The position numbers and the translations under genes were made by a program. This document shows, in pieces, positions 1-7,941 of a stretch of 64,000 nucleotides of DNA. The stretch is from positions 1-64,000 of the forward strand of contig JANQFG010000211.1 of NCBI GenBank assembly GCA_028277985.1, read 5' to 3'. Every line of letters starts with the position of its first letter. Positions within the stretch are counted from its first letter, which is position 1. The stretch is from a bacterium. Its GTDB lineage: Bacteria; Desulfobacterota; DSWW01. The notes under the pieces were generated by a model that was not told the DNA's origin, searched no databases, and saw only the letters and a program-made list of their open reading frames with translations.

Positions 1-1
1 C

Positions 2-1195
2 TGGACGTTCCTGTTCCGGGTGGGCAAGCAGATCGTATCCTGGGGGGAAATGGATTTCTTCCGGATCATGGACTCGATCAACCCGATCGATGACCGGCGG
101 GGCTTCTCGGACGTCGAGTTCGAGACCACCATCATCCCGATCTGGCTCGTCCGGGCCGAGTGGTGGCCGGAGGTGAACTCGGGTTGGCTGAACGAACTCG
201 GCGTTCAGTTCGTGTTCAACCCGAACGCCCAGTGGATCCCGAACCAGAGACTGGAGACAGGGAACGATTTCGGGGGTATCTGGTCGGTAGCCGCCGAACT
301 GGACAACCCCCTCTACGAGATGCTCGGCGTCGGAACGCCGAACCTGTACGTTGGGGCTCCGGACCTGAACAGTGTGATCGAGCCGGACAACTGGAGCGAT
401 GAAGCCTTCGAGTATGCCCTGCGCCTGAGCCTGATGATCAAGGGCTCCATCCTGACCCTGAACGCCTTCTACGGGCTGGAGAACTCGCCCCAGCTCTTGT
501 TCAATCCTGAGAGGCCCTTTGTAATGGACGAGATCCTGACGGCCATCGCCGGCGAACCCGTGCCGCGCCTGAGCACCGCCTCGGACGGGACATCGATCCT
601 GAACCCGGTCTACTGGGGCTTTCATCCCCGCCAGAAATTCGTGGGGGTGACCTGGACGGGAGATTTGCCCATCGTGATCTCGGCCCTCGGCGGGGTGAAT
701 CCGCTCATCCGCCTGGAGGTCAAGTACCAGTGGGAGAAGCTCTTTTCCGACGCGGATCAGACCAGACACATCGAGTCGGATTTCCTGGACACGGGACTCG
801 GGATCGACTGGAAGATCAAGGTCCCGGCCCTGAACCCGCGTGCCTATTTCACCGTGGCACCCCAGTTCCTGTATTACCGCATCATGGACTATCCGGACGA
901 TGTCGTGCTGAACGACACGGACAGAGGGGCTCTTCCGGATGAAGACTACTACACAGTGACCCTGCTCCTGAGCACCTCCTACTTCAATGGGAAGTTGATC
1001 CCTCAGCTCGCCGGGGCATACCTGTTCAACAATGAGGGCAGCCTGATCCTGCCGTCCCTTACTTACTTGATGAGCAACTCCTGGCATTTCACTGTCGAAG
1101 CGGTCTTCCTTGGAGGGAAGGTGAAGAACGTACCCCCCTGGGTGGTCCGGAAGAACGATTACATCTCTTTCAAGGTCAAATATAATTGGGGTTGA
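2..1195 (+). CDS. DUF1302 family outer-membrane protein, 5' truncated by window edge
   Basis: The reading frame is open from base 2 with no start in the window, so only the C-terminal 397 residues are present. They contain the DUF1302-type stretch GKQIVSWGEMDFF and alternating aromatic/hydrophobic strands typical of an outer-membrane beta barrel. The C-terminus (KVKYNWG) is strand-like. DUF1302 proteins are commonly encoded next to a DUF1329 protein, as here (next gene, 136 bases downstream), and the pair is thought to act in envelope transport of hydrophobic compounds; the substrate is unknown. Family assignment is fairly secure; the function is inferred only from the family. Confidence 0.8.
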   Translation, partial: WTFLFRVGKQIVSWGEMDFFRIMDSINPIDDRRGFSDVEFETTIIPIWLVRAEWWPEVNSGWLNELGVQFVFNPNAQWIPNQRLETGNDFGGIWSVAAELDNPLYEMLGVGTPNLYVGAPDLNSVIEPDNWSDEAFEYALRLSLMIKGSILTLNAFYGLENSPQLLFNPERPFVMDEILTAIAGEPVPRLSTASDGTSILNPVYWGFHPRQKFVGVTWTGDLPIVISALGGVNPLIRLEVKYQWEKLFSDADQTRHIESDFLDTGLGIDWKIKVPALNPRAYFTVAPQFLYYRIMDYPDDVVLNDTDRGALPDEDYYTVTLLLSTSYFNGKLIPQLAGAYLFNNEGSLILPSLTYLMSNSWHFTVEAVFLGGKVKNVPPWVVRKNDYISFKVKYNWG

Positions 1196-1330
1196 ATCAA
1201 ACAACATGAGTTGATCCCTGCAACAGGCGTTCGTTCAATCAGCAGGGCTTGATCCGGGATCGATATCAGCCGGATATCCCATTCAAAAAGCAGAAGAGAC
1301 ATGTCGGCAGATACTAGCAAGGAGGAGAAC

Positions 1331-2770
1331 ATGAAGAGAGCCATTTGTTTCTCAGTCGCCCTTCTTTCGGCCCTGCTCGTTGTATCCACGGCTTGGGCCA
1401 TCCAGAACTACCATGCCCCGATCAAGGATGTTATTGCCCACAAGGGAGTCATCGACGATCCTGCGCCCTTCTACAAGAATTCCCAGTACTACAAGGTATT
1501 CATACCGGATGACGTGTGGGCAAAGATCACTCACGACCCGGCAGAGAGCCGGGCCACCTGGGAAGAGGTGGTGGGCTTCAGGGCAAAAGATGTAGTGGGC
1601 CAGATTGCGCCGGAGATCAAGCCGGGGAAGTACACGCTTTCCGACAAGGAGAAATATCCTTTCAAGGAGCTGATGATTCCCTTTCACTACGACCGTTTCA
1701 TCGCGCCGGGAAGCGAGGGGGCGCCGAAGCACATGGGTCTTTTCACCGATTTCGAGGTGATCGAGACCCAGCAGCTCTGGCACGCCCAGCCTCTCGGAAA
1801 GGCCACGCTCGAGAACATGGGCAAGACCCAGCTGGACGAGAAGGGATACATCAAACATGAGACTCATGTAGCTGGCTACCCGTTCCCCAGGCCCTCAGGG
1901 GAGCAAAAGGGCTGGCAAGTCATGTACAACTGGCAGACCAGACCGGCCGAGCCCGAGAACTCGGCAAACTACGACCTCACCATCGGGGTCAACAGCCGGG
2001 GCAACATCGACCACCGGGGCACTGCGCACTTTTTCTGGGTGACCCTGAAAGGCCGGGTCATGTATCCGCCCTACGGGTGGTTCGACGATCGTGCGAAGAA
2101 GCAAGAGGAACTCCTCATCATCATCTACACGATCTTCTCGCCCCGGGATCTCTTCGGGAATGTTTACCACCAGGTGCGCTTCGCCGACTGGAAAAAGGAC
2201 CAGAATTTCCTCGCCTACGTGAACTTCCTCCGGAGGATCCGCAAGCTCTCCAGTACGGACCGCCAGGACCAGGCCGTGGGACAGGATATCTGCTTCGACG
2301 ATGCCGCCATGTTTGCACAGACTCTCAGGCCGGATCGCTACCCCTACGAAACGAGTGTGCTCGAGGAACGCGAGTTTCTCGTGCCGGCATATACCTTTGA
2401 CGGATCCGATTATTTCGACAGCAAGGACGGTTGGAAGTGGAAGGGTCTAAAGTTCGAGCGGCGGCCCATGTGGGTACTGGAGATGAACCAGCTCGACAAG
2501 AACTACATCTACAGCAAGCGGGTCTTCTACTTCGACAAGGAGACCCTGTTGCCCCATCTGCACTTGATGTATGACCAGAAGGGCAGACTCTACCGAATGA
2601 ACGATGTCGTGTGGGGGATGGTGGAGCCCCTGGGTTACTTCAACAGCTTTCACGTGAACAACTGTGACTTCATCGACGAGCACTGTACCATGACCTTTGC
2701 GCCCTCCTACCCGGCTCTCTGGCTCGAGCGCAAGGACCTGAGCCTGCGGAGCATGATGAGACAAAAATAA
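1331..2770 (+). CDS. DUF1329 family periplasmic/outer-membrane-associated protein
   Basis: The 479-residue protein starts at the ATG directly after a strong AAGGAGGAG ribosome site at 1319-1327; an upstream in-frame ATG at 1301 lacks one. Residues 1-23 form a Sec signal peptide ending in AWA. The mature part has the aromatic- and tyrosine-rich DUF1329 fold, which resembles LolA/LolB-like lipid-binding proteins. It follows the DUF1302 gene in the same direction and probably forms an operon with it. A second DUF1329 gene lies at 42362-43663. The substrate is not known. Confidence 0.85.
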   Translation: MKRAICFSVALLSALLVVSTAWAIQNYHAPIKDVIAHKGVIDDPAPFYKNSQYYKVFIPDDVWAKITHDPAESRATWEEVVGFRAKDVVGQIAPEIKPGKYTLSDKEKYPFKELMIPFHYDRFIAPGSEGAPKHMGLFTDFEVIETQQLWHAQPLGKATLENMGKTQLDEKGYIKHETHVAGYPFPRPSGEQKGWQVMYNWQTRPAEPENSANYDLTIGVNSRGNIDHRGTAHFFWVTLKGRVMYPPYGWFDDRAKKQEELLIIIYTIFSPRDLFGNVYHQVRFADWKKDQNFLAYVNFLRRIRKLSSTDRQDQAVGQDICFDDAAMFAQTLRPDRYPYETSVLEEREFLVPAYTFDGSDYFDSKDGWKWKGLKFERRPMWVLEMNQLDKNYIYSKRVFYFDKETLLPHLHLMYDQKGRLYRMNDVVWGMVEPLGYFNSFHVNNCDFIDEHCTMTFAPSYPALWLERKDLSLRSMMRQK

Positions 2771-2802
2771 GCGAAAGGCGAAGGCGAAGGGACTGAGCCG
2801 TA

Positions 2803-2863
2803 GTCCCCGCAAAGGCGGGGACCCCCGAGCACCACACGTTGTCATTCCCGCGCAGGCGGGAAT
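2803..2863. repeat. Pair of REP-like palindromes
   Basis: Two short hairpins lie downstream of the DUF1329 gene. One has arms GTCCCCGC/GCGGGGAC (2803-2810 and 2815-2822). The other has arms ATTCCCGC/GCGGGAAT (2844-2851 and 2856-2863), preceded by GTC and followed by CC. The same two-palindrome unit recurs at 34271-34333. This is the widespread 'GTCATTCCCGC...GCGGGAATCC' type of dispersed intergenic repeat. Confidence 0.8.
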
Positions 2864-2952
2864 CCATGAGCACAGAGGAGACCGTGCTCTGGGCTAGGCC
2901 AAGGTTCCAGGGGGCTGCCACGCTTCGCTCGCAGCATCCCCAAGCAAGGGAC

Positions 2953-2983
2953 ATTGCGAGGGCGCGCAAGCGCCCGCGGCAAT
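2953..2983. repeat. ATTGCGAG...GGCAAT-type palindromic repeat
   Basis: An imperfect palindrome with outer arms ATTGC/GGCAAT and inner arms GGGCGC/GCGCCC lies 30 bases before the thiolase start. Related elements (ATTGCTTCG...CGCAAT) occur at 29487-29508 and 36663-36756, marking a second family of dispersed intergenic repeats in this genome. Confidence 0.6.
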
Positions 2984-3012
2984 CCCCGAATGAATTTGAG
3001 CAGGGGAACATC

Positions 3013-4251
3013 ATGAACAATGTGTACATCATCGGGCTGGGTATGATCCGCTTCACCAAGTACCCGGATCGGACCGTGCGGGACATGGCCCACGAGGTTG
3101 TCAATCTCTCCCTCGAGGATGCAGGCCTTACGAAAGAAGACCTTCAGGCGGCATATTTTTCGAACACCTTCTGGGGCATGTACACGAACCAGCACTCCAT
3201 TCGGGGACAGGTTGCCCTTCGGTCCATGGGTATCGGGGTGATCCCTGTGGTGAACGTCGAGAACGCCTGTGCCGGGGCGAGCACGGCGCTGCACATGGCC
3301 GTGACGGGTCTCAAGGCCGGCATGTTCGATGTGGCCCTTGCCGTCGGGTCCGAGAAGATCACCCACGAGAACAAGGCGGTGGCCCTCGGGGCCTACGCAT
3401 CGTGCATGGACGTGGAGAACATCCAGGCGGGGATCGATCTGTTCATGAAGCTGAACGAAGAGCTGGGCATGGACACGGCGGACAAGGACGGAAAGCCCGG
3501 TGAGGGACGGAGCATCTTCATGGACGCCTATGCCATGGGCGCCAAATGGCACATGAAGAACTTCGGATCCACCCAGGAGCAGCTGGCCGCCATCTGTGCG
3601 AAGAACCACTGGCACGGTTCCCTGAACCCCATGGCGCAGTATCAGACGGACATGACCGTCGAGGAGGTGCTCGCCGACAAGCCTGTGGCCTATCCCCTCA
3701 CCCGGTCGATGTGCGCCCCCGTGGGGGACGGCGCGGCCGCTGCCATCGTCTGTTCCGAGAAATATCTGAAGAAGCTCAAGAACGCCCGGCCGGTGAAGGT
3801 CCTCGCATCCGTGCTCGGCTCGGGCAGGGACAGAGGGCTGGACGAGGAGGACATAGGGGAGCGGCTCGTAAAGGTCGCCTATGACCAGGCAGGTGTGGGC
3901 CCAAAGGATATCGATCTCGCGGAGCTGCACGATGCGACCGCATACGGTGAGCTGCACCAGACCGAGGCGATGGGATTCTGCGCCCTGGGCGAAGGCGGCC
4001 CCTATGCCGAGAGTGGTGCCACCAAGCTCGGAGGGGAGAAGCCGGTCAACACGAGCGGAGGCCTCGAGTGCCGGGGCCACCCCATCGGTGCTTCTGGCCT
4101 TGCCCAGATCTATGAGGTCGGTCTCCAGCTTCGGGGTGACGCGGGCGATCGACAGGTGGAGGGTGCTCGAATCGGCCTGTGCGAGAACGGCGGAGGCAAC
4201 ATCGGCGTCGAGGAGGCCTCCATGTGTCTGCATATCCTCGAAAAGGCCTGA
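3013..4251 (+). CDS. Thiolase family protein (acetyl-CoA acetyltransferase / SCPx-type)
   Basis: The 412-residue protein has the thiolase nucleophile motif NACAGAS (Cys86), the GHPIGASG motif with His356 and a C-terminal Cys390 in GLCENGGGN, so all catalytic positions are present. It would cleave or form 3-oxoacyl-CoA esters in the cytoplasm. The length and the CRGHPIGASG sequence are closer to the SCP-x/lipid-transfer thiolase group than to classical FadA. The ATG at 3013 is preferred because upstream in-frame ATGs fall in repeat sequence. A strong terminator follows at 4306-4343, so it is probably a single-gene unit. Substrate chain length is unknown. Confidence 0.85.
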   Translation: MNNVYIIGLGMIRFTKYPDRTVRDMAHEVVNLSLEDAGLTKEDLQAAYFSNTFWGMYTNQHSIRGQVALRSMGIGVIPVVNVENACAGASTALHMAVTGLKAGMFDVALAVGSEKITHENKAVALGAYASCMDVENIQAGIDLFMKLNEELGMDTADKDGKPGEGRSIFMDAYAMGAKWHMKNFGSTQEQLAAICAKNHWHGSLNPMAQYQTDMTVEEVLADKPVAYPLTRSMCAPVGDGAAAAIVCSEKYLKKLKNARPVKVLASVLGSGRDRGLDEEDIGERLVKVAYDQAGVGPKDIDLAELHDATAYGELHQTEAMGFCALGEGGPYAESGATKLGGEKPVNTSGGLECRGHPIGASGLAQIYEVGLQLRGDAGDRQVEGARIGLCENGGGNIGVEEASMCLHILEKA

Positions 4252-4305
4252 CGACGGCGGGATACGAACACCACCTCTTTCATCGGATCGGTAGCATGGA
4301 AGAGA

Positions 4306-4343
4306 ACAGGATGGGCACCGTGTGTGCCGCATCCTGTTTTTTT
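4306..4343 (+). terminator. Rho-independent terminator after the thiolase gene
   Basis: The stem pairs ACAGGATG with CATCCTGT and GGCAC with GTGCC, with one bulged G and a short loop. Seven T residues follow (4337-4343). It separates the thiolase gene from the next one and makes an upstream ATG at 4296 an unlikely start for the latter. Confidence 0.9.
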
Positions 4344-4406
4344 ATTGGCAACAGGGTGCAGGAAGAATCCGATACACCAGCCACAGCGAACCATGCGGAG
4401 GAGAAA

Positions 4407-4793
4407 ATGGCGATTGCGTCCGATATTCGGCCCGGGGATGATCCGAAAGAGGTCTCCGAGAAGCTCGTGGGGCGAACCCGCACGCGACTGATGCAGGAGT
4501 TGTTCGGGTACTTCGACCTGCCGGAAGATCTCTTCAGACACATCTTCGGAAACCTCTACTCCAGGGATGTGTTGACCCAGCGGGAGCGGGAGCTCTGCGC
4601 CGTGGCAGGCCTGTGCGTCCTGAACCGGACGAACGAGCTCAGGAGTCACATCATTGCCGCCCTCCGGGCCGGGGCGACCAAGCAGGAGGTGGCCGAGGTG
4701 ATCCTCCAGATGTCCACGTACGGTGGCATGCCGGTATGCATCGAGGGGCTTGCGTTGCTGCGAGAGGTGCTGGAGAAATCCGCCTCCAAATAG
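4407..4793 (+). CDS. Carboxymuconolactone decarboxylase (CMD/AhpD-like) family protein
   Basis: The 128-residue protein belongs to the small all-helical CMD family (RERELCAVAGLCVLNRTNELRSH core and the GATKQEVAEVILQ motif). Its pattern fits the PcaC-like subgroup rather than AhpD, because no clear CxxC redox pair is visible. The start was chosen at 4407 because GGAGGAGAAA lies immediately upstream and a terminator occupies the region before it. It is convergent with tenA, with only a 17-base gap. The precise reaction is unknown; lactone or oxoacid decarboxylation is suggested by the family only. Confidence 0.8.
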   Translation: MAIASDIRPGDDPKEVSEKLVGRTRTRLMQELFGYFDLPEDLFRHIFGNLYSRDVLTQRERELCAVAGLCVLNRTNELRSHIIAALRAGATKQEVAEVILQMSTYGGMPVCIEGLALLREVLEKSASK

Positions 4794-4810
4794 GCATGAA
4801 GAAGCGGTTT

Positions 4811-5461
4811 CTAGGGTTTCCACGCCTCCATCCGGTAGGCGCTGTCCCAGAAGATCCATTCCAGGCGGGATGACAGGACAAAGGCCTCACTCATTCGCTT
4901 CCGGCCTTTGTCGGTGGCATCTGCTGCCACTTCCTCGGTGATCTCGATCGCGCGTTTCACCGCTTGGGCGAATTCCTCGCCTGCGTAGGTATCGATCCAG
5001 AGCTGATACGGATTCTCGGGGGCGGACTTTCCTACGATGTGCATGCCCACCTCCCGGTAGATCCAGAAACAGGGCAGGAGAGCGGCCACCGCCTCTTCGA
5101 AGCTTCTGTGCGCAGCCGTCGCTACCAGATAGTTGGTGTAGGCAAAGCAGCCCGGCGCCTGCTCTGCGTCCGGGGTCACGTCGAAGCGGCGGAAGTACTC
5201 CTCGTGGAGCGCACGCTCCACGACCAGGCCGTCCTTGGCGAATTCGAGGAAATCCAGGATCCGGCCGGGCATACGGGCCTTTGCCCCGACGATGGCCAGG
5301 GCCCTCGCGAAGTCGACCAGATAGAGCGCGTCCTGCTGGATGTAGAACTTGAACCTGTCCACCGACAGGGTCCCCTGGGCGAGCTCCCGGTTGAAGGGAT
5401 GCTCTATGATCGCCTCGAAGATCTCTTCGATTCTGGCCCACAGGCTCTTGGTGAACATCAT
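4811..5461 (-). CDS. tenA: TenA family aminopyrimidine aminohydrolase / thiaminase II
   Basis: The 216-residue protein has the usual TenA length. The residues known from the B. subtilis enzyme are visible: Asp44 (QQDAL), Tyr108 (FAYTNY), the nucleophile Cys131 (LLPCFWIY) and Glu201 (RLEWIFWDSAY). TenA salvages thiamine by hydrolysing aminopyrimidine or thiamine breakdown products in the cytoplasm. No TPP riboswitch is recognisable upstream; a GC-rich hairpin at 5480-5501 lies before the start. It is downstream of, and co-directional with, the diguanylate cyclase gene but probably not functionally linked. Confidence 0.88.
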   Translation of the reverse strand: MMFTKSLWARIEEIFEAIIEHPFNRELAQGTLSVDRFKFYIQQDALYLVDFARALAIVGAKARMPGRILDFLEFAKDGLVVERALHEEYFRRFDVTPDAEQAPGCFAYTNYLVATAAHRSFEEAVAALLPCFWIYREVGMHIVGKSAPENPYQLWIDTYAGEEFAQAVKRAIEITEEVAADATDKGRKRMSEAFVLSSRLEWIFWDSAYRMEAWKP

Positions 5462-5479
5462 GTTTTGCGCCTCAGCGTC

Positions 5480-5501
5480 CCCTCTCCCTTGAGGGAGAGG
5501 G
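5480..5501. repeat. CCCTCTCCC/GGGAGAGGG hairpin
   Basis: A perfect 9-base inverted repeat with a TTGA loop lies between the diguanylate cyclase stop and the tenA start, followed by GTTAGGGAGAGGG. This is a common dispersed bacterial intergenic motif. It may attenuate read-through from the upstream gene, but there is no T-run. Confidence 0.65.
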
Positions 5502-5527
5502 TTAGGGAGAGGGTGTCATCTCGCGTG

Positions 5528-6574
5528 CTACGTGAGCTCCGCCTCCGTAGCTACACGATTTCTACCGGCTTCCTTGGCGAAATAGAGCGCCTTGTCCGAT
5601 CGGTCGACCAGGTCCTCCACCGACTCGCCCGTCCGGTACTGCGCGGCCCCCACCGAGATCGTGATCGATCCGACATACTCGGAGGTCTTCACCCGTTTGA
5701 GTTTTCCCTCGGAAAAGGACTGGCGTATATTCTCCGCCACGGTCTTCGCCCCCCTGATCGGGGTGCCCGGCAGGATGACGGCAAACTCTTCCCCGCCGTA
5801 GCGGGCCACGAAATCCCGGCCCCTTACATTGTCCTTGATCTTTCTTGCCACGAGCCGCAGGACCTCGTCGCCCACGATGTGCCCGTATTCGTCGTTGAAC
5901 CGTTTGAAGTGGTCGATATCGATCAGCAGCAGGCACAGAGGATCATCATCTGAGACAGCTTCCTCCACCGACCCCTTGACGGCCATATCGAAGGCCTTGC
6001 GATTCGCAATCCCCGTAAGGAAATCCACCAGCGCGGCAGCCTTTGCCTGCTCGAACTCCTGCTTCAGGGATTCGAGCTCGTCCGTCGCCTCTTGCAGCTT
6101 TTCCTGGGTGGCCCTGCCCGAGTGACCGATCTTCTTCGTCTCCACGATGATGTCGTCCACCACCGTGCGGATTTCATGAATCGACGTGCCCTCGGAGAGC
6201 TTGTCCACGGATTTGGATACGATCGTTTCGTATTCACCGGCCTGTTCGGTGAGATCCGCTACCTGGCTGAAGATATCGAGCAGGAGCTGTCGGAGATTGT
6301 CCCGGAGATCGATGAGCGCGCTCTCGTCCAACTCGGCACAGAAGCGCTGGTAGAGCATGTCGTTGATCTCGTCCGAGAACTGCTCCGCCTTTTCGAGCAT
6401 CGCATTGATCGCTTCCTGGAGTTCCAGGCTCTTCCCGGACACGTAGTCGTACCAGACCGCATAGTTCCTCGGCGTGATCGGGATGTTGTACTGAGACATG
6501 AGCGGAAGGGCGAGGCGCACATATCCGGCTGTTTCTTCCAGGGGGTCTTGCTTCTCCAGGTCTTCCTTGGCCAT
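5528..6574 (-). CDS. Diguanylate cyclase with GGEEF domain and intact I-site
   Basis: The 348-residue cytoplasmic protein makes cyclic di-GMP. Residues 1-180 are a helical, probably coiled-coil sensor/dimerisation region containing the IPITPRNYAVWYDYV motif seen in a subgroup of bacterial GGDEF proteins. Residues 182-345 form the cyclase domain, with GGEEF at 260-264 and an inhibitory RxxD site (Arg251-Asp254) five residues upstream, which predicts product inhibition. The ATG at 6574 has AGAGGA before it and is preferred over 6619. No membrane segment is seen. A PilZ protein at 50045-50452 is a possible distant effector. Confidence 0.9.
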   Translation of the reverse strand: MAKEDLEKQDPLEETAGYVRLALPLMSQYNIPITPRNYAVWYDYVSGKSLELQEAINAMLEKAEQFSDEINDMLYQRFCAELDESALIDLRDNLRQLLLDIFSQVADLTEQAGEYETIVSKSVDKLSEGTSIHEIRTVVDDIIVETKKIGHSGRATQEKLQEATDELESLKQEFEQAKAAALVDFLTGIANRKAFDMAVKGSVEEAVSDDDPLCLLLIDIDHFKRFNDEYGHIVGDEVLRLVARKIKDNVRGRDFVARYGGEEFAVILPGTPIRGAKTVAENIRQSFSEGKLKRVKTSEYVGSITISVGAAQYRTGESVEDLVDRSDKALYFAKEAGRNRVATEAELT

Positions 6575-6655
6575 TCCTCTGCCCTTTCGTTGGCGGCGGC
6601 TCGTTCGTTTGCGAGGCAAGGAAAGTATAGGGACAGGGGCCGATCCGGGTCAAGA

Positions 6656-6754
6656 GTGCGATCCCCTGTAACGTCTTGATTGATTTGGCCTCCGTCTCCC
6701 CCCCGGGTCTACAAAGTCGGCCTGCATCAATCAAGCCGTTACAGGGGATCGCAC
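6656..6754. repeat. Long near-perfect inverted repeat, 28-base arms
   Basis: The left arm 6656-6683 and right arm 6727-6754 are inverted copies of each other with a single mismatch (both carry GATCCCCTGTAACG or nearly so, and CTTGATTGA). The 43-base centre is C-rich. It lies between two divergently transcribed genes, so it is not a simple terminator. It could be a miniature transposon-like element, a cruciform or a structured RNA leader. Confidence 0.85.
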
Positions 6755-6885
6755 CAGAGGCCCCGCGCCACACCTCCCAGGGGTGTACCTGTGCCGCCAG
6801 CAGAGGCCCCCGGAAAGGGCCTACGAGAGGTGGAGATTCTGGGCTTCTTGATTTCCCTGGTCTGCCTGATCTTCTCCCCGTCCGG

Positions 6886-6915
6886 TTGACATCTGTACTG
6901 CGAGATTCCTATCCT
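6886..6915 (+). promoter_or_regulatory. Sigma-70-type promoter for the DMT transporter, possibly leaderless
   Basis: A perfect TTGACA box (6886-6891), an 18-base spacer and TATCCT (6910-6915) sit just before the ATG at 6922. The expected transcription start coincides with the start codon, and there is no Shine-Dalgarno sequence, so the transcript may be leaderless. Confidence 0.55.
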
Positions 6916-6921
6916 TCTCGG

Positions 6922-7869
6922 ATGCTTAGACCCTCCCTCCCTCGAGACTCTTCCCGGCGCGGCTATGCCTGTGTCGGCCTTGCGGCCATCCTGTGGGCAT
7001 CGAACGGTTCGGTGGCCAAGTTCCTGTTCGGCGAGTGGATTTCGCCCTTTCAGCTGGTGCAGCTCCGTCTCACCATCGCTGCCGCGGTCCTCCTGGTATG
7101 GCAACTGGCGCGTCGACCCGCCCTGCTCAAGATCGCGAGGCAGGACATCTTCTACTTCTTCATCCTCGGCACGCTAGGCATGGCCATGGTGAACATCGCC
7201 TACATGTTCGCCATCAGTCGGATCCAGGTGGCTGCCGCCATTCTGCTCGAGTACCTCTCCCCCATCCTCATCGCAGCCTACTGGGTGCTGTTTGCAGGAG
7301 AAAGGCTTCGCCCCGCCACGATCCTGGCCATGATCGGGGCGATCGTGGGCTGCTACTTCGTCGTGGGGGCCTACAACCTGAACATGCTGTCCATGAACCT
7401 GGCGGGCATACTGAGCGGACTGGCCTCCGCCTTCTTCTTCGCCTGGTGGTCGATTCACGGTGAATACGGAATGCGAAAGTACGATCCCTGGACCGTATTG
7501 TTCTACGCGTTCGCCGTCTCGGCCGTGGAGTGGAACATCGTTCATCCTCCCCTCGAGGCCTTTGCTCATCCCTATCCGATCCCCGTGTGGGGACTCATCC
7601 TCTATGTAGGGGTCGTCGGGACCCTGATCCCCTTTGGTCTCTACCTGGAAGGGATCAATCGGATCCGGGCGACCCGTGCCAGCATCACCTCTACCCTGGA
7701 GCCGATCGTGGCCGGCCTTCTCGCCTATCTCTTTCTGGGCGAGACCATGGAAGGGCTGCAGATCTTCGGGGGCCTGATGGTGATTGCCGCCATCATTCTG
7801 CTTCAGCTCAAATCAGAAGAGGATCCTCGCGCCCCGGCTTTCGTCCGGGCCGAAAGGGAGAAACGATGA
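6922..7869 (+). CDS. EamA/DMT superfamily inner-membrane transporter
   Basis: The 315-residue protein has about ten hydrophobic segments and two EamA repeats, with the characteristic LGAI/YLxPI-type signatures (AAAILLEYLSPILIAAYWVLFAGERL and the matching C-terminal TLEPIVAGLLAYLFLGE, read here as key positions). Such proteins export amino acids, nucleobases or other small metabolites. The ATG at 6922 has no ribosome site but sits at the predicted transcription start of the promoter at 6886-6915. The substrate cannot be told from sequence. Confidence 0.85.
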   Translation: MLRPSLPRDSSRRGYACVGLAAILWASNGSVAKFLFGEWISPFQLVQLRLTIAAAVLLVWQLARRPALLKIARQDIFYFFILGTLGMAMVNIAYMFAISRIQVAAAILLEYLSPILIAAYWVLFAGERLRPATILAMIGAIVGCYFVVGAYNLNMLSMNLAGILSGLASAFFFAWWSIHGEYGMRKYDPWTVLFYAFAVSAVEWNIVHPPLEAFAHPYPIPVWGLILYVGVVGTLIPFGLYLEGINRIRATRASITSTLEPIVAGLLAYLFLGETMEGLQIFGGLMVIAAIILLQLKSEEDPRAPAFVRAEREKR

Positions 7870-7941
7870 ATATGCTTGCGTAGGCATGATCGGGTCGGAT
7901 GAGAGTAAGAAATGCCGGAATAGAGCGTATGATGAGTTTCT

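Noticed and set aside
160-942. Short alternative-frame open stretches inside the DUF1302 gene and similar ones across the window
   Set aside because: They are out-of-frame shadows caused by high GC content, arginine/proline-rich and without ribosome sites or family features.
6656-6754. Inverted repeat as a transcription terminator
   Set aside because: The flanking genes are divergent, so no transcript ends there, and there is no T-run.
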